This document shows positions 1-9,212 of a stretch of 64,000 bases of DNA, in pieces (position 1 is the stretch's first letter; every line of letters starts with the position of its first letter). The notes beneath the pieces were generated by a model. The model made no database searches and had not been told where the DNA came from. It saw only the letters and a list, made by a program, of their open reading frames with translations. The translations under genes and the position numbers were made by a program. The DNA comes from Luteimonas viscosa (lineage in GTDB: Bacteria; Pseudomonadota; Gammaproteobacteria; Xanthomonadales; Xanthomonadaceae), in NCBI RefSeq assembly GCF_008244685.1, contig NZ_VTFT01000002.1, forward strand, positions 1 to 64,000. Direction: 5' to 3'.

Positions 1-225
<225 letters not shown>

Positions 226-234
226 TGTGACGGC

Positions 235-254
235 CCACGCGCGCAAGCGCGTGG
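235..254 (+). terminator. Hairpin after tuf, GCAA tetraloop
   Basis: A perfect 8-bp stem (235-242 with 247-254) closes a GCAA loop of the GNRA type ten bases after the tuf stop. No run of T follows, so it is not a classical intrinsic terminator. It could stabilise the tuf mRNA 3' end or assist Rho-dependent ending. Confidence 0.45.
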
Positions 255-264
255 CTGCCGGAAC

Positions 265-291
265 ATCATCCCGAGCGCAAGCGAGGGATCC
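265..291 (+). repeat. Single copy of the 26-nt structured repeat (type A)
   Basis: This is a solitary copy of the element that occurs as inverted pairs around obgE (39443-39516 and 40778-40850). It carries the same ATCCC and GGGAT stem arms and the same AGC inner arm. The central loop is one base longer (GCAA instead of GCA). An insertion confined to the loop fits a conserved hairpin. It lies between the tuf stop and the S10 promoter. Confidence 0.75.
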
Positions 292-401
292 AACTAACCG
301 GCCCCGGTCCCCACCGGAAACCGGACAGGTCAAGGGCGAGGCGGCGCAAGCCGCCTGCCGCCCGGAGCCCAGGCCGACACGGAAAAAAGCTGCAAGACCC
401 C

Positions 402-430
402 TTGCATCCCACCCGTGAAGGTTTCATAAT
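402..430 (+). promoter_or_regulatory. Promoter of the S10 operon
   Basis: A -35 box TTGCAT at 402-407 and a -10 box CATAAT at 425-430 are separated by exactly 17 bp. The surroundings are A/T-rich for this genome. Initiation is expected near 437, which leaves a leader of about 317 nt before rpsJ. It is one of the best sigma-70 matches in the window. Confidence 0.75.
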
Positions 431-447
431 ATTCGACTCTTCACGGG
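412..447. repeat. Inverted repeat straddling the S10 -10 box
   Basis: A perfect 9-bp inverted repeat has arms CCCGTGAAG at 412-420 and CTTCACGGG at 439-447, 18 bp apart. The arms bracket the -10 hexamer, so the left arm sits in the promoter spacer and the right arm at about +3 to +11. Only the right arm would be transcribed, which argues for a DNA-level site rather than an RNA hairpin. Confidence 0.6.
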
Positions 448-753
448 CGGCAGGCTTCATGGCCGCCCGCGAAACCGCGAAATGAGGTGCAGGATGCGCC
501 TCGTCTTCGCCAGACAGGGACCATGTCGCGCGGCATGCGCTTCGCCCGTTCCGGAGGTCTCCGGGACACATAGGCGGGGCGTTTCGTTGCGCTCGCTGTT
601 CCCTCTCTGGGCGGATCGGGCAACCGGTCTGCCCTGATTTTTGCAGTCGCCCGAAACTCCCGGGGTTGGTTCTTCCCGCGAGGTCGAAGGTTCAACGGGG
701 TCCTGCGCACCCAGCCGCAGGGCCTGTCGCTCTTTCAACGAAGGAATTCCGTC
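437..753 (+). promoter_or_regulatory. Long untranslated leader of the S10 operon
   Basis: About 317 nt separate the predicted transcription start from the rpsJ ATG, and no gene in it can be supported. Two stems are clear. A 7-bp stem pairs 445-451 with 462-468 at the 5' end. A 9-bp stem with one G-U pair joins 699-707 to 716-724, about 15 nt before the GAAGGA ribosome-binding site. In enteric bacteria an S10 leader of this kind is bound by L4 for autogenous control. Whether this leader works the same way is inference. The rest of the tuf-rpsJ gap (226-436) holds only the hairpin, repeat and promoter listed separately. Confidence 0.5.
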
Positions 754-1065
754 ATGGCGGACCAGAAAATCCGGATCCGGCTCAAGGCGTTCGATCACCG
801 CCTGATCGACCGTTCGGCCAGCGAGATCGTCGAAACGGCCAAGCGGACCGGCGCGCAGGTGCGCGGCCCGATCCCGCTGCCGACCAAGATCGAACGCTAC
901 ACCGTGCTGGTGTCGCCGCACGTCGACAAGGACGCGCGCGACCAGTACGAGACCCGCACGCACAAGCGCGTGCTCGACATCGTCGACCCCAACGACAAGA
1001 CCGTGGACGCGCTGATGAAGCTCGAGCTCGCGGCTGGCGTCGACGTCCAGATCAAGCTGACCTGA
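754..1065 (+). CDS. rpsJ: 30S ribosomal protein S10
   Basis: This 103-residue protein has the usual length for S10, a 30S head protein and, as NusE, a subunit of the antitermination complex. It starts with the family pattern [14 protein letters not shown] and contains the conserved [13 protein letters not shown] and [13 protein letters not shown] stretches. GAAGGA sits 8 bases before the ATG. It is the first gene of the S10 operon and is followed 11 bp later by rplC. Confidence 0.98.
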   Translation: MADQKIRIRLKAFDHRLIDRSASEIVETAKRTGAQVRGPIPLPTKIERYTVLVSPHVDKDARDQYETRTHKRVLDIVDPNDKTVDALMKLELAAGVDVQIKLT

Positions 1066-1076
1066 GGACCGTCACC

Positions 1077-1730
1077 ATGACCGCGAAGATCCATTCGTTG
1101 GGCATCGTCGGCCGCAAGGCCGGCATGAGCCGGGTGTTCACCGAAGACGGCAAGTCCGTACCGGTGACCCTGATCGAAGCCACCCCGAACCGCATCACCC
1201 AGGTGAAGACGGTCGCGACCGACGGCTACAGCGCCGTGCAGGTCACCGCCGGCGTCAAGCGCGCCTCGCTGCTGACCAAGCCCGAGGCCGGCCACCTGGC
1301 CAAGGCCAAGGTCGAAGCCGGCCGCGGCCTGTGGGAACTGCGTGTGGCCGACGACAAGATCGCCGATTTCGAGGTCGGCGGCGAGATCAAGGCCGACATC
1401 TTCGAGGTCGGCCAGATCGTCGACGTCCAGGGCGTGACCAAGGGCAAGGGCTTCCAGGGCACGATCAAGCGCTGGAACTTCAAGATGGGCGACGCCACGC
1501 ACGGCAACTCGCTGTCGCACCGCTCGCCGGGTTCGATCGGCCAGCGGCAGACGCCGGGCCGCGTTTTCCCGGGCAAGAAGATGTCCGGCCACATGGGTGC
1601 GGATACACAGAGCACGCAGCGCCTGCAGGTGGTGAAGGTCGACGCCGAGCGCGGCCTGATCGCCGTCAAGGGCGCGGTGCCCGGCGCACCCGGTGGCGAC
1701 GTCATCGTGCGTCCCTCGAGCAAGGCATAA
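1077..1730 (+). CDS. rplC: 50S ribosomal protein L3
   Basis: This is a 217-residue L3, an early-assembly 23S rRNA binder near the peptidyl transferase centre. The frame is open much further upstream, across rpsJ. The ATG at 1077 is chosen because it follows a GAGGA site and gives the normal N-terminus ([12 protein letters not shown]). The central loop that reaches the catalytic centre is present, including the [20 protein letters not shown] region. The QRQTPGRV segment holds the glutamine that PrmB methylates in E. coli. Confidence 0.97.
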   Translation: MTAKIHSLGIVGRKAGMSRVFTEDGKSVPVTLIEATPNRITQVKTVATDGYSAVQVTAGVKRASLLTKPEAGHLAKAKVEAGRGLWELRVADDKIADFEVGGEIKADIFEVGQIVDVQGVTKGKGFQGTIKRWNFKMGDATHGNSLSHRSPGSIGQRQTPGRVFPGKKMSGHMGADTQSTQRLQVVKVDAERGLIAVKGAVPGAPGGDVIVRPSSKA

Positions 1731-1742
1731 GGAGAGATGACG

Positions 1743-2348
1743 ATGGAACTCGCCATCAACGGTAGCAACGACAAGCTGTCCGTCTCCGACGCGATCTTCG
1801 GCCGCGAATTCAGCGGCGACCTGGTCCACCAGGTCGTCGTTGCCTATCGCAACGCCGGTCGCGCCGGGACCAAGGCGCAGAAGACCCGCGCCGAAGTCAA
1901 CGGCACCACCAAGAAGTCGAAGAAGCAGAAGGGCGGTGGCGCACGCCACGGCGCGCTGACCGCGCCGATCTTCGTCGGCGGCGGCGTGACCTTCGCGGCC
2001 AAGCCGCGCAGCTTCGCGCAGAAGGTCAACCGCAAGATGTATCGCGCCGCGATGGCGGCGATCCTGTCCGAGCTCAACCGCCAGGGTCGGATCACGGTCG
2101 TCGAGTCGTTCGACATCGACGCGCCGAAGACCAGCGGCCTGATCTCGAAGCTGAAGGATTTCGATCTCGGCCGGCGTCCGTTGATCGTGACCGAGGACGC
2201 CTCGGAGAACCTGTACCTGTCCGCGCGCAACCTGCCGTACGTCGAAGTGCGCGACGTGCAGGGCCTGGACCCGGTGTCGCTGGTCGGTGCCGACAGCGTG
2301 CTGGTCACCACCGGCGCAGTGAAGAAGATCGAGGAGTGGCTGGCATGA
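1743..2348 (+). CDS. rplD: 50S ribosomal protein L4
   Basis: L4 of 201 residues; it lines the exit tunnel and, in enteric bacteria, represses its own operon. An ATG also occurs two codons earlier at 1737, but GGAGA at 1731-1735 is only one base from it. The site is seven bases from 1743, which gives the usual MELAINGS start. The tunnel loop is intact, with [13 protein letters not shown] at about residues 57-69. The stop overlaps the rplW start codon in ATGA, implying translational coupling. Confidence 0.96.
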   Translation: MELAINGSNDKLSVSDAIFGREFSGDLVHQVVVAYRNAGRAGTKAQKTRAEVNGTTKKSKKQKGGGARHGALTAPIFVGGGVTFAAKPRSFAQKVNRKMYRAAMAAILSELNRQGRITVVESFDIDAPKTSGLISKLKDFDLGRRPLIVTEDASENLYLSARNLPYVEVRDVQGLDPVSLVGADSVLVTTGAVKKIEEWLA

Positions 2349-2644
2349 ACGACGCCAAGCTCTATGAAGTGATCCGTGCGCCGCGCGTGTCCGAGAAGAC
2401 CGCGCGCCTGCAGGAAGTATCCAACCAGTACGCGTTCGAAGTGGCGAAGGACGCGACCAAGGCCGACATCAAGGCCGCGGTCGAGAAGCTGTTCGACGTC
2501 AAGGTTTCGGCGGTCAACGTGGTCAACGTGAAGGGCAAGAGCAAGTCCTTCCGTTTCCGCCAGGGCAGCCGCGGCAACTGGCGCAAGGCGTACGTGACGC
2601 TGGCCGAGGGCCAGTCGATCGACGTCATCAACGCGACGGCCTGA
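2345..2644 (+). CDS. rplW: 50S ribosomal protein L23
   Basis: L23 of 99 residues sits at the tunnel exit, where it docks trigger factor and signal recognition particle. The ATG at 2345 shares ATGA with the rplD stop and follows GAGGAG. A GTG three codons upstream (2336) lies inside rplD and is less likely. Family marks are [11 protein letters not shown] at the N-terminus and the basic [12 protein letters not shown] loop. Confidence 0.96.
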   Translation: MNDAKLYEVIRAPRVSEKTARLQEVSNQYAFEVAKDATKADIKAAVEKLFDVKVSAVNVVNVKGKSKSFRFRQGSRGNWRKAYVTLAEGQSIDVINATA

Positions 2645-2654
2645 GGAAGCTCCC

Positions 2655-3482
2655 ATGCCTTTGATGAAATTCAAGCCCACGTCCCCCGGTCGCCGCTCCG
2701 CGGTCCGGGTGGTGACGCCCGACCTGCACAAGGGAGCGCCGCATGCCGCGCTCGTCGAGCCGCAGGGCAAGTCCGGTGGCCGCAACCACCATGGCCGCAT
2801 CACCACGCGCCATATCGGTGGCGGCCACAAGCAGCACTACCGCATCATCGACTTCAAGCGCGACAAGGAAGGCATCCCGGCGCGCGTGGAAAGGATCGAG
2901 TACGACCCGAACCGCACCGCCCACATCGCGCTGCTGTGCTACGTCGACGGCGAGCGCCGCTACATCATCGCGCCCAAGGGCCTGAAGGCCGGCGACCAGG
3001 TGATCGCGGGCAACGATGCGCCGATCAGGGCCGGCAACACCCTGCCGCTGCGCAACATCCCGGTCGGTTCGACCGTGCATTGCATCGAGATGAAGCCAGG
3101 CAAGGGCGCGCAGATCGCGCGCGCCGCCGGCGCCGGCGTGCAGCTGGTCGCGCGTGAAGGCGTCTACGCGCTGATCCGGCTGCGTTCGGGTGAGATGCGC
3201 CGCGTGCCGGCCGAGTGCCGCGCCACGATCGGCGAGGTCGGCAACGTCGAGCACAACCTCGAGAAGCTGGGCAAGGCCGGTGCCAAGCGCTGGCGCGGCA
3301 TCAAGCCGACCGTCCGCGGCGCGGCCATGAACCCGGTCGACCACCCGCACGGCGGCGGCGAGGCGAAGGCCGGCCAGGGCAACCCGCACCCGGTCACCCC
3401 GTGGGGCGTGCCGACCAAGGGCTACAAGACCCGCAAGAACAAGCGGACGCAGCAGTTCATCGTGCGCGACCGCAGGAGCTGA
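2655..3482 (+). CDS. rplB: 50S ribosomal protein L2
   Basis: L2 of 275 residues, needed for subunit joining and peptidyl transfer. The start [14 protein letters not shown] is the standard gammaproteobacterial one. The C-terminal part holds the highly conserved [15 protein letters not shown] region as [16 protein letters not shown] (about residues 222-237), including the essential histidine. GAGGA precedes the ATG by about 7 bases. The gene ends six bases before rpsS. Confidence 0.98.
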   Translation: MPLMKFKPTSPGRRSAVRVVTPDLHKGAPHAALVEPQGKSGGRNHHGRITTRHIGGGHKQHYRIIDFKRDKEGIPARVERIEYDPNRTAHIALLCYVDGERRYIIAPKGLKAGDQVIAGNDAPIRAGNTLPLRNIPVGSTVHCIEMKPGKGAQIARAAGAGVQLVAREGVYALIRLRSGEMRRVPAECRATIGEVGNVEHNLEKLGKAGAKRWRGIKPTVRGAAMNPVDHPHGGGEAKAGQGNPHPVTPWGVPTKGYKTRKNKRTQQFIVRDRRS

Positions 3483-3488
3483 TAGACC

Positions 3489-3758
3489 ATGGCACGTTCA
3501 CTGAAGAAGGGCCCGTTCGTCGACCACCACCTGATCAAGAAGGTGGAAGTGGCGGGCAACACCAAGAAGCCGATCAAGACCTGGTCGCGCCGCTCGATGA
3601 TCCTGCCGGAAATGGTGGGCTTCACGATCGCCGTCCACAACGGCCGCAACCACATCCCGGTACTGGTCAACGAGAACATGGTTGGCCACAAGCTCGGCGA
3701 ATTCGCGTTGACGCGGACCTTCAAGGGTCACGGCGGCGACAAGAAGTCGGGCAGGTAA
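3489..3758 (+). CDS. rpsS: 30S ribosomal protein S19
   Basis: S19 of 89 residues, a head protein that works with S13 near the A site. It opens [15 protein letters not shown] and carries the expected [14 protein letters not shown] and GHKLGEF segments. Length and spacing are typical. A GGAG site after its stop serves rplV. Confidence 0.97.
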   Translation: MARSLKKGPFVDHHLIKKVEVAGNTKKPIKTWSRRSMILPEMVGFTIAVHNGRNHIPVLVNENMVGHKLGEFALTRTFKGHGGDKKSGR

Positions 3759-3768
3759 GGAGCGCACG

Positions 3769-4161
3769 ATGGACAAGGCAAAACGAGCCAAGCACGAAGA
3801 GGCCAAGCGCGTGCGCACCGAGGCCAACAAGCGGACCGCCGTGCTGCGCACGGCCCGCATCTCGCCGCAGAAGGCGCGCCTGGTCGCCGACCAGGTCCGC
3901 GGCCTGCCGGCGGAGCGGGCGGTGAGCCTGCTGAAGTTCTCCGACAAGAAGGCCGCCGCGATGATCAAGAAGCTGGTCGAGTCGGCGATCGCCAATGCCG
4001 AGAACAACGCCGGCGCCGATATCGACGAGCTGAAGATCGCGACGATCACCGTCGACGAGGGTCCGACGCTGAAGCGCTTCATGGCACGCGCGAAGGGCCG
4101 CGGCACGCGCATCCTCAAGCGCACCAGCCACATCACCGTCGTCGTGGGAGAGGGCAAGTAA
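3769..4161 (+). CDS. rplV: 50S ribosomal protein L22 with N-terminal extension
   Basis: L22 lines the exit tunnel. The core is normal: [18 protein letters not shown], the tunnel hairpin [15 protein letters not shown], and the C-terminal beta strand. At 130 residues it is about 19 longer at the N-terminus than E. coli L22. The extra part is Lys/Arg/Glu-rich ([20 protein letters not shown]). GGAG at 3760-3763, about 5 bases before this ATG, supports it as the real start, and there is no internal ATG near the usual position. The extension is therefore probably translated. Confidence 0.94.
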   Translation: MDKAKRAKHEEAKRVRTEANKRTAVLRTARISPQKARLVADQVRGLPAERAVSLLKFSDKKAAAMIKKLVESAIANAENNAGADIDELKIATITVDEGPTLKRFMARAKGRGTRILKRTSHITVVVGEGK

Positions 4162-4914
4162 ATGGGTCATAAAGTTCATCCCACCGGCATCCGCCTCGGC
4201 ATCGCCAAGGACTGGAACTCGAAGTGGTATGCCGGCAAGAAGGAATACGCCGACTACCTCGTCGCCGACCTCAAGGTCCGCGAGATGCTGCGCAAGCGGC
4301 TCGCCGCGGCCGGGATCAGCAAGATCCTGATCGAACGCCCGGCGAAGACCGCGCGCGTGACCATCCACACCGCCCGCCCGGGCGTGGTGATCGGCAAGCG
4401 CGGCGAGGACATCGAAAAGCTGCGCAAGGACGTCAGCACCATGATGGGCGTCCCGGCGCACATCAACGTCACCGAGGTGCGCAAGCCCGAGCTCGACGCG
4501 CAGCTGGTGGCCGAGTCCATCGCGCAGCAGCTCGAACGCCGCATCATGTTCCGCCGCGCGATGAAGCGCGCCGTCGGCAACGCGATGCGCCTGGGCGCGC
4601 TGGGCATCAAGGTCAACGTCGCCGGCCGCCTGAACGGCGCCGAGATCGCGCGCTCGGAGTGGTACCGCGAAGGTCGCGTGCCGCTGCACACGCTGCGCGC
4701 CGACGTCGATTACGGCTTCGCCGAGGCCAAGACGACCTACGGCATCATCGGCATCAAGACCTGGATCTACAAGGGCGAGATCTTCGATTTCAGCCAGGTG
4801 GGCCAGGAGAAGCAGGACGATTCGCCGCGCGGCAACGATCGCGGCGACCGTGGCGATCGCGAGCGTCCGCGCGGACCGCGCCGCGACCGTGGCGACCGCG
4901 AGGCGAGGGACTAA
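4162..4914 (+). CDS. rpsC: 30S ribosomal protein S3
   Basis: S3 of 250 residues, at the mRNA entry side of the 30S head. The KH domain GXXG loop is GKRG at residues 78-81, and the C-terminal domain has the [30 protein letters not shown] core. The last 28 residues are an RGD/DRG-rich charged tail, a lengthening common in this family of bacteria. The ATG directly abuts the rplV TAA, with the GGGAGAGG ribosome site inside rplV. Confidence 0.97.
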   Translation: MGHKVHPTGIRLGIAKDWNSKWYAGKKEYADYLVADLKVREMLRKRLAAAGISKILIERPAKTARVTIHTARPGVVIGKRGEDIEKLRKDVSTMMGVPAHINVTEVRKPELDAQLVAESIAQQLERRIMFRRAMKRAVGNAMRLGALGIKVNVAGRLNGAEIARSEWYREGRVPLHTLRADVDYGFAEAKTTYGIIGIKTWIYKGEIFDFSQVGQEKQDDSPRGNDRGDRGDRERPRGPRRDRGDREARD

Positions 4915-4917
4915 ACC

Positions 4918-5331
4918 ATGCTGCAACCCAAGCGAACCAAGTACCGCAAGATGCACAAGGGCCGCAACGACGGCTTGGCCTGGAGCGGAAACGCCGTCAG
5001 CTTCGGCGAGTACGGACTCAAGGCCACCGCGACCGGGCAGCTGACCGCGCGCCAGATCGAGGCCGGCCGTCGTTCGATCAGCCGCCACGTCAAGCGCGGC
5101 GGCAAGATGTGGATCCGCGTGTTCCCCGACAAGCCGATCACCAAGAAGCCGATCGAAGTCCGCATGGGCTCGGGCAAGGGTGGCGTGGAGTACTGGGTCG
5201 CGCAGATCCAGCCCGGCCGCATGATCTACGAGATCGAGGGCGTCGACGAAGCCGTGGCGCGCGAGGCGTTCCGCCTGGCCGCCGCCAAGCTCTCGGTCAC
5301 CACCACTTTCGTGACCCGGACGGTGCGCTGA
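4918..5331 (+). CDS. rplP: 50S ribosomal protein L16
   Basis: L16 of 137 residues, which helps shape the A site of the 50S subunit. It begins [16 protein letters not shown] and keeps the [19 protein letters not shown] segment. In E. coli the arginine in this RMGSGKG stretch is hydroxylated by YcfD. Its stop shares a base with the rpmC start (TGATG). Confidence 0.97.
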   Translation: MLQPKRTKYRKMHKGRNDGLAWSGNAVSFGEYGLKATATGQLTARQIEAGRRSISRHVKRGGKMWIRVFPDKPITKKPIEVRMGSGKGGVEYWVAQIQPGRMIYEIEGVDEAVAREAFRLAAAKLSVTTTFVTRTVR

Positions 5332-5519
5332 TGGCGACGATCAAGGAACTGCGCGGCAAGTCCGCCAACGAGCTGCAGAGCCACCTGTTGGAACTGCAGA
5401 AGGAACGGTTCGCTCTGCGCATGCAGAAGGCGACCGGCCAGCTGACCAAGACCCACGAGGCACGTCGGGTGCGCCGCGAAATCGCGCGCGTGAACACGCT
5501 CCTCGGGTCGAAGAAGTAA
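5331..5519 (+). CDS. rpmC: 50S ribosomal protein L29
   Basis: L29 of 62 residues at the tunnel exit next to L23. The frame is open far upstream through rplP. The ATG at 5331 overlaps the rplP TGA by one base and gives the standard [15 protein letters not shown] start. It is mostly two predicted helices ending in a basic tail, as in other L29 proteins. Confidence 0.96.
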   Translation: MATIKELRGKSANELQSHLLELQKERFALRMQKATGQLTKTHEARRVRREIARVNTLLGSKK

Positions 5520-5530
5520 GGCACACGACC

Positions 5531-5794
5531 ATGAACAACAGCGAAAAGAAGCAGAACACGGTCCAGGGCCGGGTGGTCAGCGACAAGATGGACAAGACCG
5601 TGACCGTTCTGGTCGAGCGCAACGTGAAGCACGCGCTCTACGGCAAGTACATCCGCCGCTCGACCAAGCTGCACGCACACGACGCCGACAACGCCGCGAA
5701 GGAAGGGGACATCGTCCGCCTCGTGGAAGTGGCCCCGATTTCGAAGACCAAGAACTGGCGCGTGGTCGAGATCGTCGCCCGCGCGGCCGAGTAA
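5531..5794 (+). CDS. rpsQ: 30S ribosomal protein S17
   Basis: S17 of 87 residues, a primary 16S rRNA binder. It has the OB-fold signature [18 protein letters not shown] and the KLHAHD segment near the middle. The N-terminus is about five residues longer than in E. coli and polar (MNNSEKKQ). It lies between rpmC and rplN with 11 and 15 bp spacing. Confidence 0.96.
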   Translation: MNNSEKKQNTVQGRVVSDKMDKTVTVLVERNVKHALYGKYIRRSTKLHAHDADNAAKEGDIVRLVEVAPISKTKNWRVVEIVARAAE

Positions 5795-5809
5795 CGGAGG
5801 ACGCTTCCC

Positions 5810-6178
5810 ATGATCCAGATGCAGAGCCACCTCGACGTGGCGGACAACTCCGGTGCCAAGGAAGTGATGTGCATCAAGGTGCTCGGCGGCTCCAAGCGCC
5901 GGTATGCCGCGATCGGCGACATCATCAAGGTTTCCGTGAAGGATGCGATCCCGCGCGGCAAGGTCAAGAAGGGCGAGGTCTACGACGCGGTCGTGGTGCG
6001 CACCCGAAAGGGCGTGCGTCGCGCGGATGGTTCGCTGATCCGCTTCGACGGCAACGCCGCGGTGTTGCTCAACAACAAGCACGAGCCGATCGGCACGCGC
6101 ATCTTCGGGCCCGTGACCCGCGAGCTGCGGTCCGAGAAGTTCATGAAGATCGTCTCGCTCGCACCCGAAGTGCTGTGA
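5810..6178 (+). CDS. rplN: 50S ribosomal protein L14
   Basis: L14 of 122 residues, the usual length. It makes an intersubunit bridge with 16S rRNA and is the docking site for the silencing factor RsfS. It starts [18 protein letters not shown] and ends with the conserved [17 protein letters not shown] is seven to eight bases ahead of the ATG. Confidence 0.97.
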   Translation: MIQMQSHLDVADNSGAKEVMCIKVLGGSKRRYAAIGDIIKVSVKDAIPRGKVKKGEVYDAVVVRTRKGVRRADGSLIRFDGNAAVLLNNKHEPIGTRIFGPVTRELRSEKFMKIVSLAPEVL

Positions 6179-6194
6179 GCGGAAGGACATAGAG

Positions 6195-6506
6195 ATGGCC
6201 AATCGAATCAAGAAGGGCGACCAGGTGGTCGTGATCGCTGGGCGCGACAAGGGTAAGACCGGCGACGTGGTGCGCGTGCTCGGCGACAAGGTCGTCGTCT
6301 CGAACATCAACATCGTCAAGCGCCACACCAAGCCCAACCCGCAAGCCGGCCAACCCGGCGGCGTGATCGAGCGCGAGGCGCCGATCGATGCTTCGAACGT
6401 GATGCTGTTCAACCCTGCCTCCGGCAAGGGCGAGCGCGTCGGTACCAAGGTGCTCGAGGATGGACGGCGGCTGCGCGTGTTCCGCTCGAGTGGTGAGGCG
6501 GTCTGA
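6195..6506 (+). CDS. rplX: 50S ribosomal protein L24
   Basis: L24 of 103 residues, an assembly initiator of the large subunit. The KOW motif is at the N-terminus ([18 protein letters not shown], about residues 6-23). The [24 protein letters not shown] region is typical of proteobacterial L24. It is first in the spc-type segment together with L14. Confidence 0.96.
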   Translation: MANRIKKGDQVVVIAGRDKGKTGDVVRVLGDKVVVSNINIVKRHTKPNPQAGQPGGVIEREAPIDASNVMLFNPASGKGERVGTKVLEDGRRLRVFRSSGEAV

Positions 6507-6530
6507 CCGCCTGATCCTGAGGATTAAGAA

Positions 6531-7073
6531 ATGACGACCCGTCTGGAACAGTTCTACAAGGATGAAGTGGTGCCGAAGCTGATGAAGCAGTTCGGCTACA
6601 CCAATCCGATGCAGGTGCCGCGCCTGAGCAAGATCACGCTCAACATGGGCGTGGGCGAGGCTGCCGCCAACAAGAAGGTGCTCGAGAACGCGACTGCCGA
6701 CATGGCGAAGATCAGCGGCCAGAAGCCGCTGGTGACCAAGTCGCGCGTCTCGGTGGCCTCGTTCAAGATCCGCGATGGCTGGCCGATCGGCTGCAAGGTC
6801 ACGCTGCGCCGCAACCGCATGTACGAGTTCCTCGACCGCCTGGTCAACGTCTCGCTGCCGCGGGTGCGCGACTTCCGTGGCGTGTCGGGCCGGTCGTTCG
6901 ACGGCCGCGGCAACTACAACATGGGCGTGAAGGAACAGATCATCTTCCCCGAGATCGATTTCGACCAGGTCGACGCGATCCGCGGCATGGACATCGCCAT
7001 CACTACCACCGCCAAGACGAATGCGGAAGCCAAGGCACTGCTCGAAGCCTTCCGTTTCCCGTTCCGCAACTGA
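6531..7073 (+). CDS. rplE: 50S ribosomal protein L5
   Basis: L5 of 180 residues binds 5S rRNA and contacts P-site tRNA. Conserved segments are [36 protein letters not shown], and the C-terminal [25 protein letters not shown] lies eight to nine bases upstream of the ATG. It is followed by rpsN after 9 bp. Confidence 0.97.
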   Translation: MTTRLEQFYKDEVVPKLMKQFGYTNPMQVPRLSKITLNMGVGEAAANKKVLENATADMAKISGQKPLVTKSRVSVASFKIRDGWPIGCKVTLRRNRMYEFLDRLVNVSLPRVRDFRGVSGRSFDGRGNYNMGVKEQIIFPEIDFDQVDAIRGMDIAITTTAKTNAEAKALLEAFRFPFRN

Positions 7074-7082
7074 GGAAAAGAC

Positions 7083-7388
7083 ATGGCGAAGACCTCCATG
7101 GTCAACCGCGAGACCAAGCGCACCAAGCTGGTCAAGAAGCACGCCGTCAAGCGCGCCGAGCTGAAGAAGGTGATCAGCAGCCAGACCGCGAGCTACGAGG
7201 AGAAGATCGAGGCCGCGACCAGGCTGCAGAAGCTGCCCCGCGACTCGTCGCCGGCCCGGCAGACCACGCGCTGCGCGCTCACCGGTCGTCCGCGTGGCGT
7301 GTATGCCAAGTTCGGCCTGGGCCGCAACAAGCTGCGCGAGGCCACCATGCGCGGCGACGTGCCCGGCCTGCGCAAGGCGAGCTGGTAG
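7083..7388 (+). CDS. rpsN: 30S ribosomal protein S14 (zinc-free type)
   Basis: S14 of 101 residues in the 30S head. It is the long form without the CXXC zinc ligands; only one cysteine, in [12 protein letters not shown], is present. The C-terminus [25 protein letters not shown] is characteristic. It ends a block of tightly spaced genes: the next gene, rpsH, follows only after 222 bp. Confidence 0.97.
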   Translation: MAKTSMVNRETKRTKLVKKHAVKRAELKKVISSQTASYEEKIEAATRLQKLPRDSSPARQTTRCALTGRPRGVYAKFGLGRNKLREATMRGDVPGLRKASW

Positions 7389-7610
7389 GAGTACGAACCG
7401 CCTCCGGTCGCGTTCGCGCGGGCGGAGCGGAAGGCCCGGTGCCGGTTCGCGCCGGGTGAGGCAGCTGACCCGCCCGTGGGACGGCCGGCTCGTATATAAT
7501 GTGCGGCTCGCCGGCTTCCCCCGGCGGCTCGCAGCAAGCCCGGCCAGGCCGGGGACAACCCGAACAGATTTTCGCGAAAGCGGATATCGGTGCACTCATA
7601 AGGAATTTCC
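7389..7610 (+). promoter_or_regulatory. Internal promoter region before rpsH
   Basis: The 222-bp gap between rpsN and rpsH is unusually long for this operon. It contains a perfect TATAAT at 7495-7500. I see no good -35 box at 16-18 bp. G+C-rich complementary stretches follow (for example CGCCGG around 7507 with CCGGCG around 7521), and GGAA precedes the rpsH ATG. An internal promoter here is likely but rests mainly on the -10 match. Confidence 0.5.
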
Positions 7611-8006
7611 ATGAGCATGACTGATCCCATCGCCGACATGCTGGTCCGCATCCGGAATGCGGCCGCGGTCGGCAAGCCGACGGTGAAGATGCCGTCCTCC
7701 AAGACCAAGGTCGCGATCGCCAACGTCCTCAAGGACGAGGGCTACATCGCCGCGCTGCGCGTGTCCGAGAACGGCGCCAAGGCCGAGCTCGAGATCGAAC
7801 TCAAGTATTACGAAGGCCGTCCGGTGATCGAGCAGCTCAAGCGCGTTTCGCGTTCGGGCCTGCGCCAGTACCGCGGCAAGGACGCGCTGCCCAAGGTCCT
7901 CGGCGGCCTCGGCGTCGCGATCATCTCCACCTCGAAGGGCATCATGACCGATACGCAGGCGCGCCAGCAGGGCGTCGGCGGTGAAGTCCTGTGCTTCGTG
8001 GCCTAA
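7611..8006 (+). CDS. rpsH: 30S ribosomal protein S8
   Basis: S8 of 131 residues, a 16S rRNA binder that represses the spc operon in E. coli. It opens [17 protein letters not shown] and ends with [22 protein letters not shown] in two conserved blocks. AAGGAA stands 4-9 bases before the ATG. It appears to head its own transcription unit because a promoter-like TATAAT lies about 110 bp upstream. Confidence 0.97.
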   Translation: MSMTDPIADMLVRIRNAAAVGKPTVKMPSSKTKVAIANVLKDEGYIAALRVSENGAKAELEIELKYYEGRPVIEQLKRVSRSGLRQYRGKDALPKVLGGLGVAIISTSKGIMTDTQARQQGVGGEVLCFVA

Positions 8007-8019
8007 GGGAGTAACGCTC

Positions 8020-8547
8020 ATGTCCCGCATCGCCAAGAAGCCGGTCGTCCTCCCGAAAGGCGTCGAGCTCAATGCCCAGGCCGAGTCGATCAGCGTCAAG
8101 GGCCCGAAGGGCACGCTGTCGATCGCGAAGCCGGCCGACATCCAGGTCAGCATCGAGGACGGCAACGCGTTGCTGTCCGCGAACGATCCGGCGCGGATCG
8201 CCCTGACCGGCACCCTGCGCGCGATCGTCGCCAACATGGTGCACGGCGTCGCCCACGGGTTCGAGCGCAAGCTCGAGCTGGTCGGCGTCGGCTACCGTGC
8301 CGCCGTCCAGGGCAAGGACCTCACCCTGTCGCTCGGCTACTCGCACCCGGTCGTGTTCAAGGCGCCGGAGGGCATCACCATCACCTCGCCGACGCAGACC
8401 GAAGTGATCGTCGCCGGCGCCGACAAGCAGCTGGTGGGCGAAGTCGCCGCCAAGATCCGTGGATTCCGTCCGCCGGAGCCCTACAAGGGCAAGGGCGTGA
8501 AGTACTCCGACGAAATCATCATCCGCAAGGAAGCCAAGAAGGCCTAA
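8020..8547 (+). CDS. rplF: 50S ribosomal protein L6
   Basis: L6 of 175 residues, near the factor-binding centre of the 50S subunit. The frame opens inside rpsH, but the ATG at 8020 follows AAGGGAG and gives the standard [15 protein letters not shown] start. The C-terminal signature [13 protein letters not shown] is intact at about residues 150-162. Confidence 0.97.
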   Translation: MSRIAKKPVVLPKGVELNAQAESISVKGPKGTLSIAKPADIQVSIEDGNALLSANDPARIALTGTLRAIVANMVHGVAHGFERKLELVGVGYRAAVQGKDLTLSLGYSHPVVFKAPEGITITSPTQTEVIVAGADKQLVGEVAAKIRGFRPPEPYKGKGVKYSDEIIIRKEAKKA

Positions 8548-8579
8548 GGGCCGATCCGCTTCCCGCCAGAGAACAGACC

Positions 8580-8933
8580 ATGGACAAGAAAATCGCCCGC
8601 CTGCGCCGCGCCAAGTCGACCCGCGCGCACATCCGCGAACTCGGCGTGCCGCGCCTGTCGGTGCTGCGCACCGGCCAGCACGTGTACGCGCAGGTGTTCA
8701 GTGCCGACGGCTCGAAGGTCCTGGCCGCGGCCAGCACCACCCAGTCCGACGTGCGCGAAGGCCTGACGAGCGCCAAGAATGCCGAGGCCGCCGCCAGGGT
8801 CGGTCGCGCGATCGCCGAGAAGGCGCGCGCGGCAGGGGTCGAGAAGGTCGCTTTCGACCGTTCCGGCTACCGTTACCACGGCCGAATCAAGGCGTTGGCC
8901 GATGCCGCCCGCGAGGGTGGCCTGCAGTTCTGA
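8580..8933 (+). CDS. rplR: 50S ribosomal protein L18
   Basis: L18 of 117 residues binds 5S rRNA with L5 and L25. It keeps the [16 protein letters not shown] start and the C-terminal [25 protein letters not shown] pattern in consecutive conserved blocks. It is the last gene before a 279-bp gap that carries a composite palindrome. Confidence 0.97.
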   Translation: MDKKIARLRRAKSTRAHIRELGVPRLSVLRTGQHVYAQVFSADGSKVLAAASTTQSDVREGLTSAKNAEAAARVGRAIAEKARAAGVEKVAFDRSGYRYHGRIKALADAAREGGLQF

Positions 8934-8981
8934 TGTTCCGGCGGGGGCTTGCCTCCGTCGCTTGAAAAACCAGGTCATGGC

Positions 8982-9073
8982 GCCATCCATGGCGGAACAC
9001 TGTCGCTTCCGGACAGTCCGACCCGGCCATTCATGGTCGGGTGTTCGCCAGGGCAGCGCGGCAGTGCCGCGCT
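8982..9073 (+). repeat. Composite palindromic element, copy 1 (plus orientation)
   Basis: This 92-nt unit lies between rplR and rpsE. Its parts in order are: GCCATCCATGGCGG (8982-8995); 26 nt containing a 6-bp stem (8999-9004 with 9012-9017); a 20-nt hairpin with 8-bp stem and TTCA loop (9022-9041); a 13-nt spacer; and a 19-bp palindrome (9055-9073). The same parts in the same order and nearly the same spacing occur on the opposite strand at 11734-11826. The remainder of the rplR-rpsE gap (8934-9212) shows nothing else except a small GCGGC-AAA-GCCGC stem at 9172-9184. Confidence 0.75.
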
Positions 9074-9212
9074 GAGCCTGCCTTGACTCACCCCTGCCGG
9101 TGCGGGTTGCACCGGACGCGCCGCGGCTTCTGCCCGCGGACGCGGTCCACCGCTCCAGACCACAACCATAAGCGGCAAAGCCGCAAATTCCTTCCAGACA
9201 CGAGACATGGCA

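Noticed and set aside
235..254. Intrinsic terminator of tuf in the strict sense
   Set aside because: The stem is good, but it is followed by CTGCCGG rather than T residues. I kept it as a hairpin of uncertain role.
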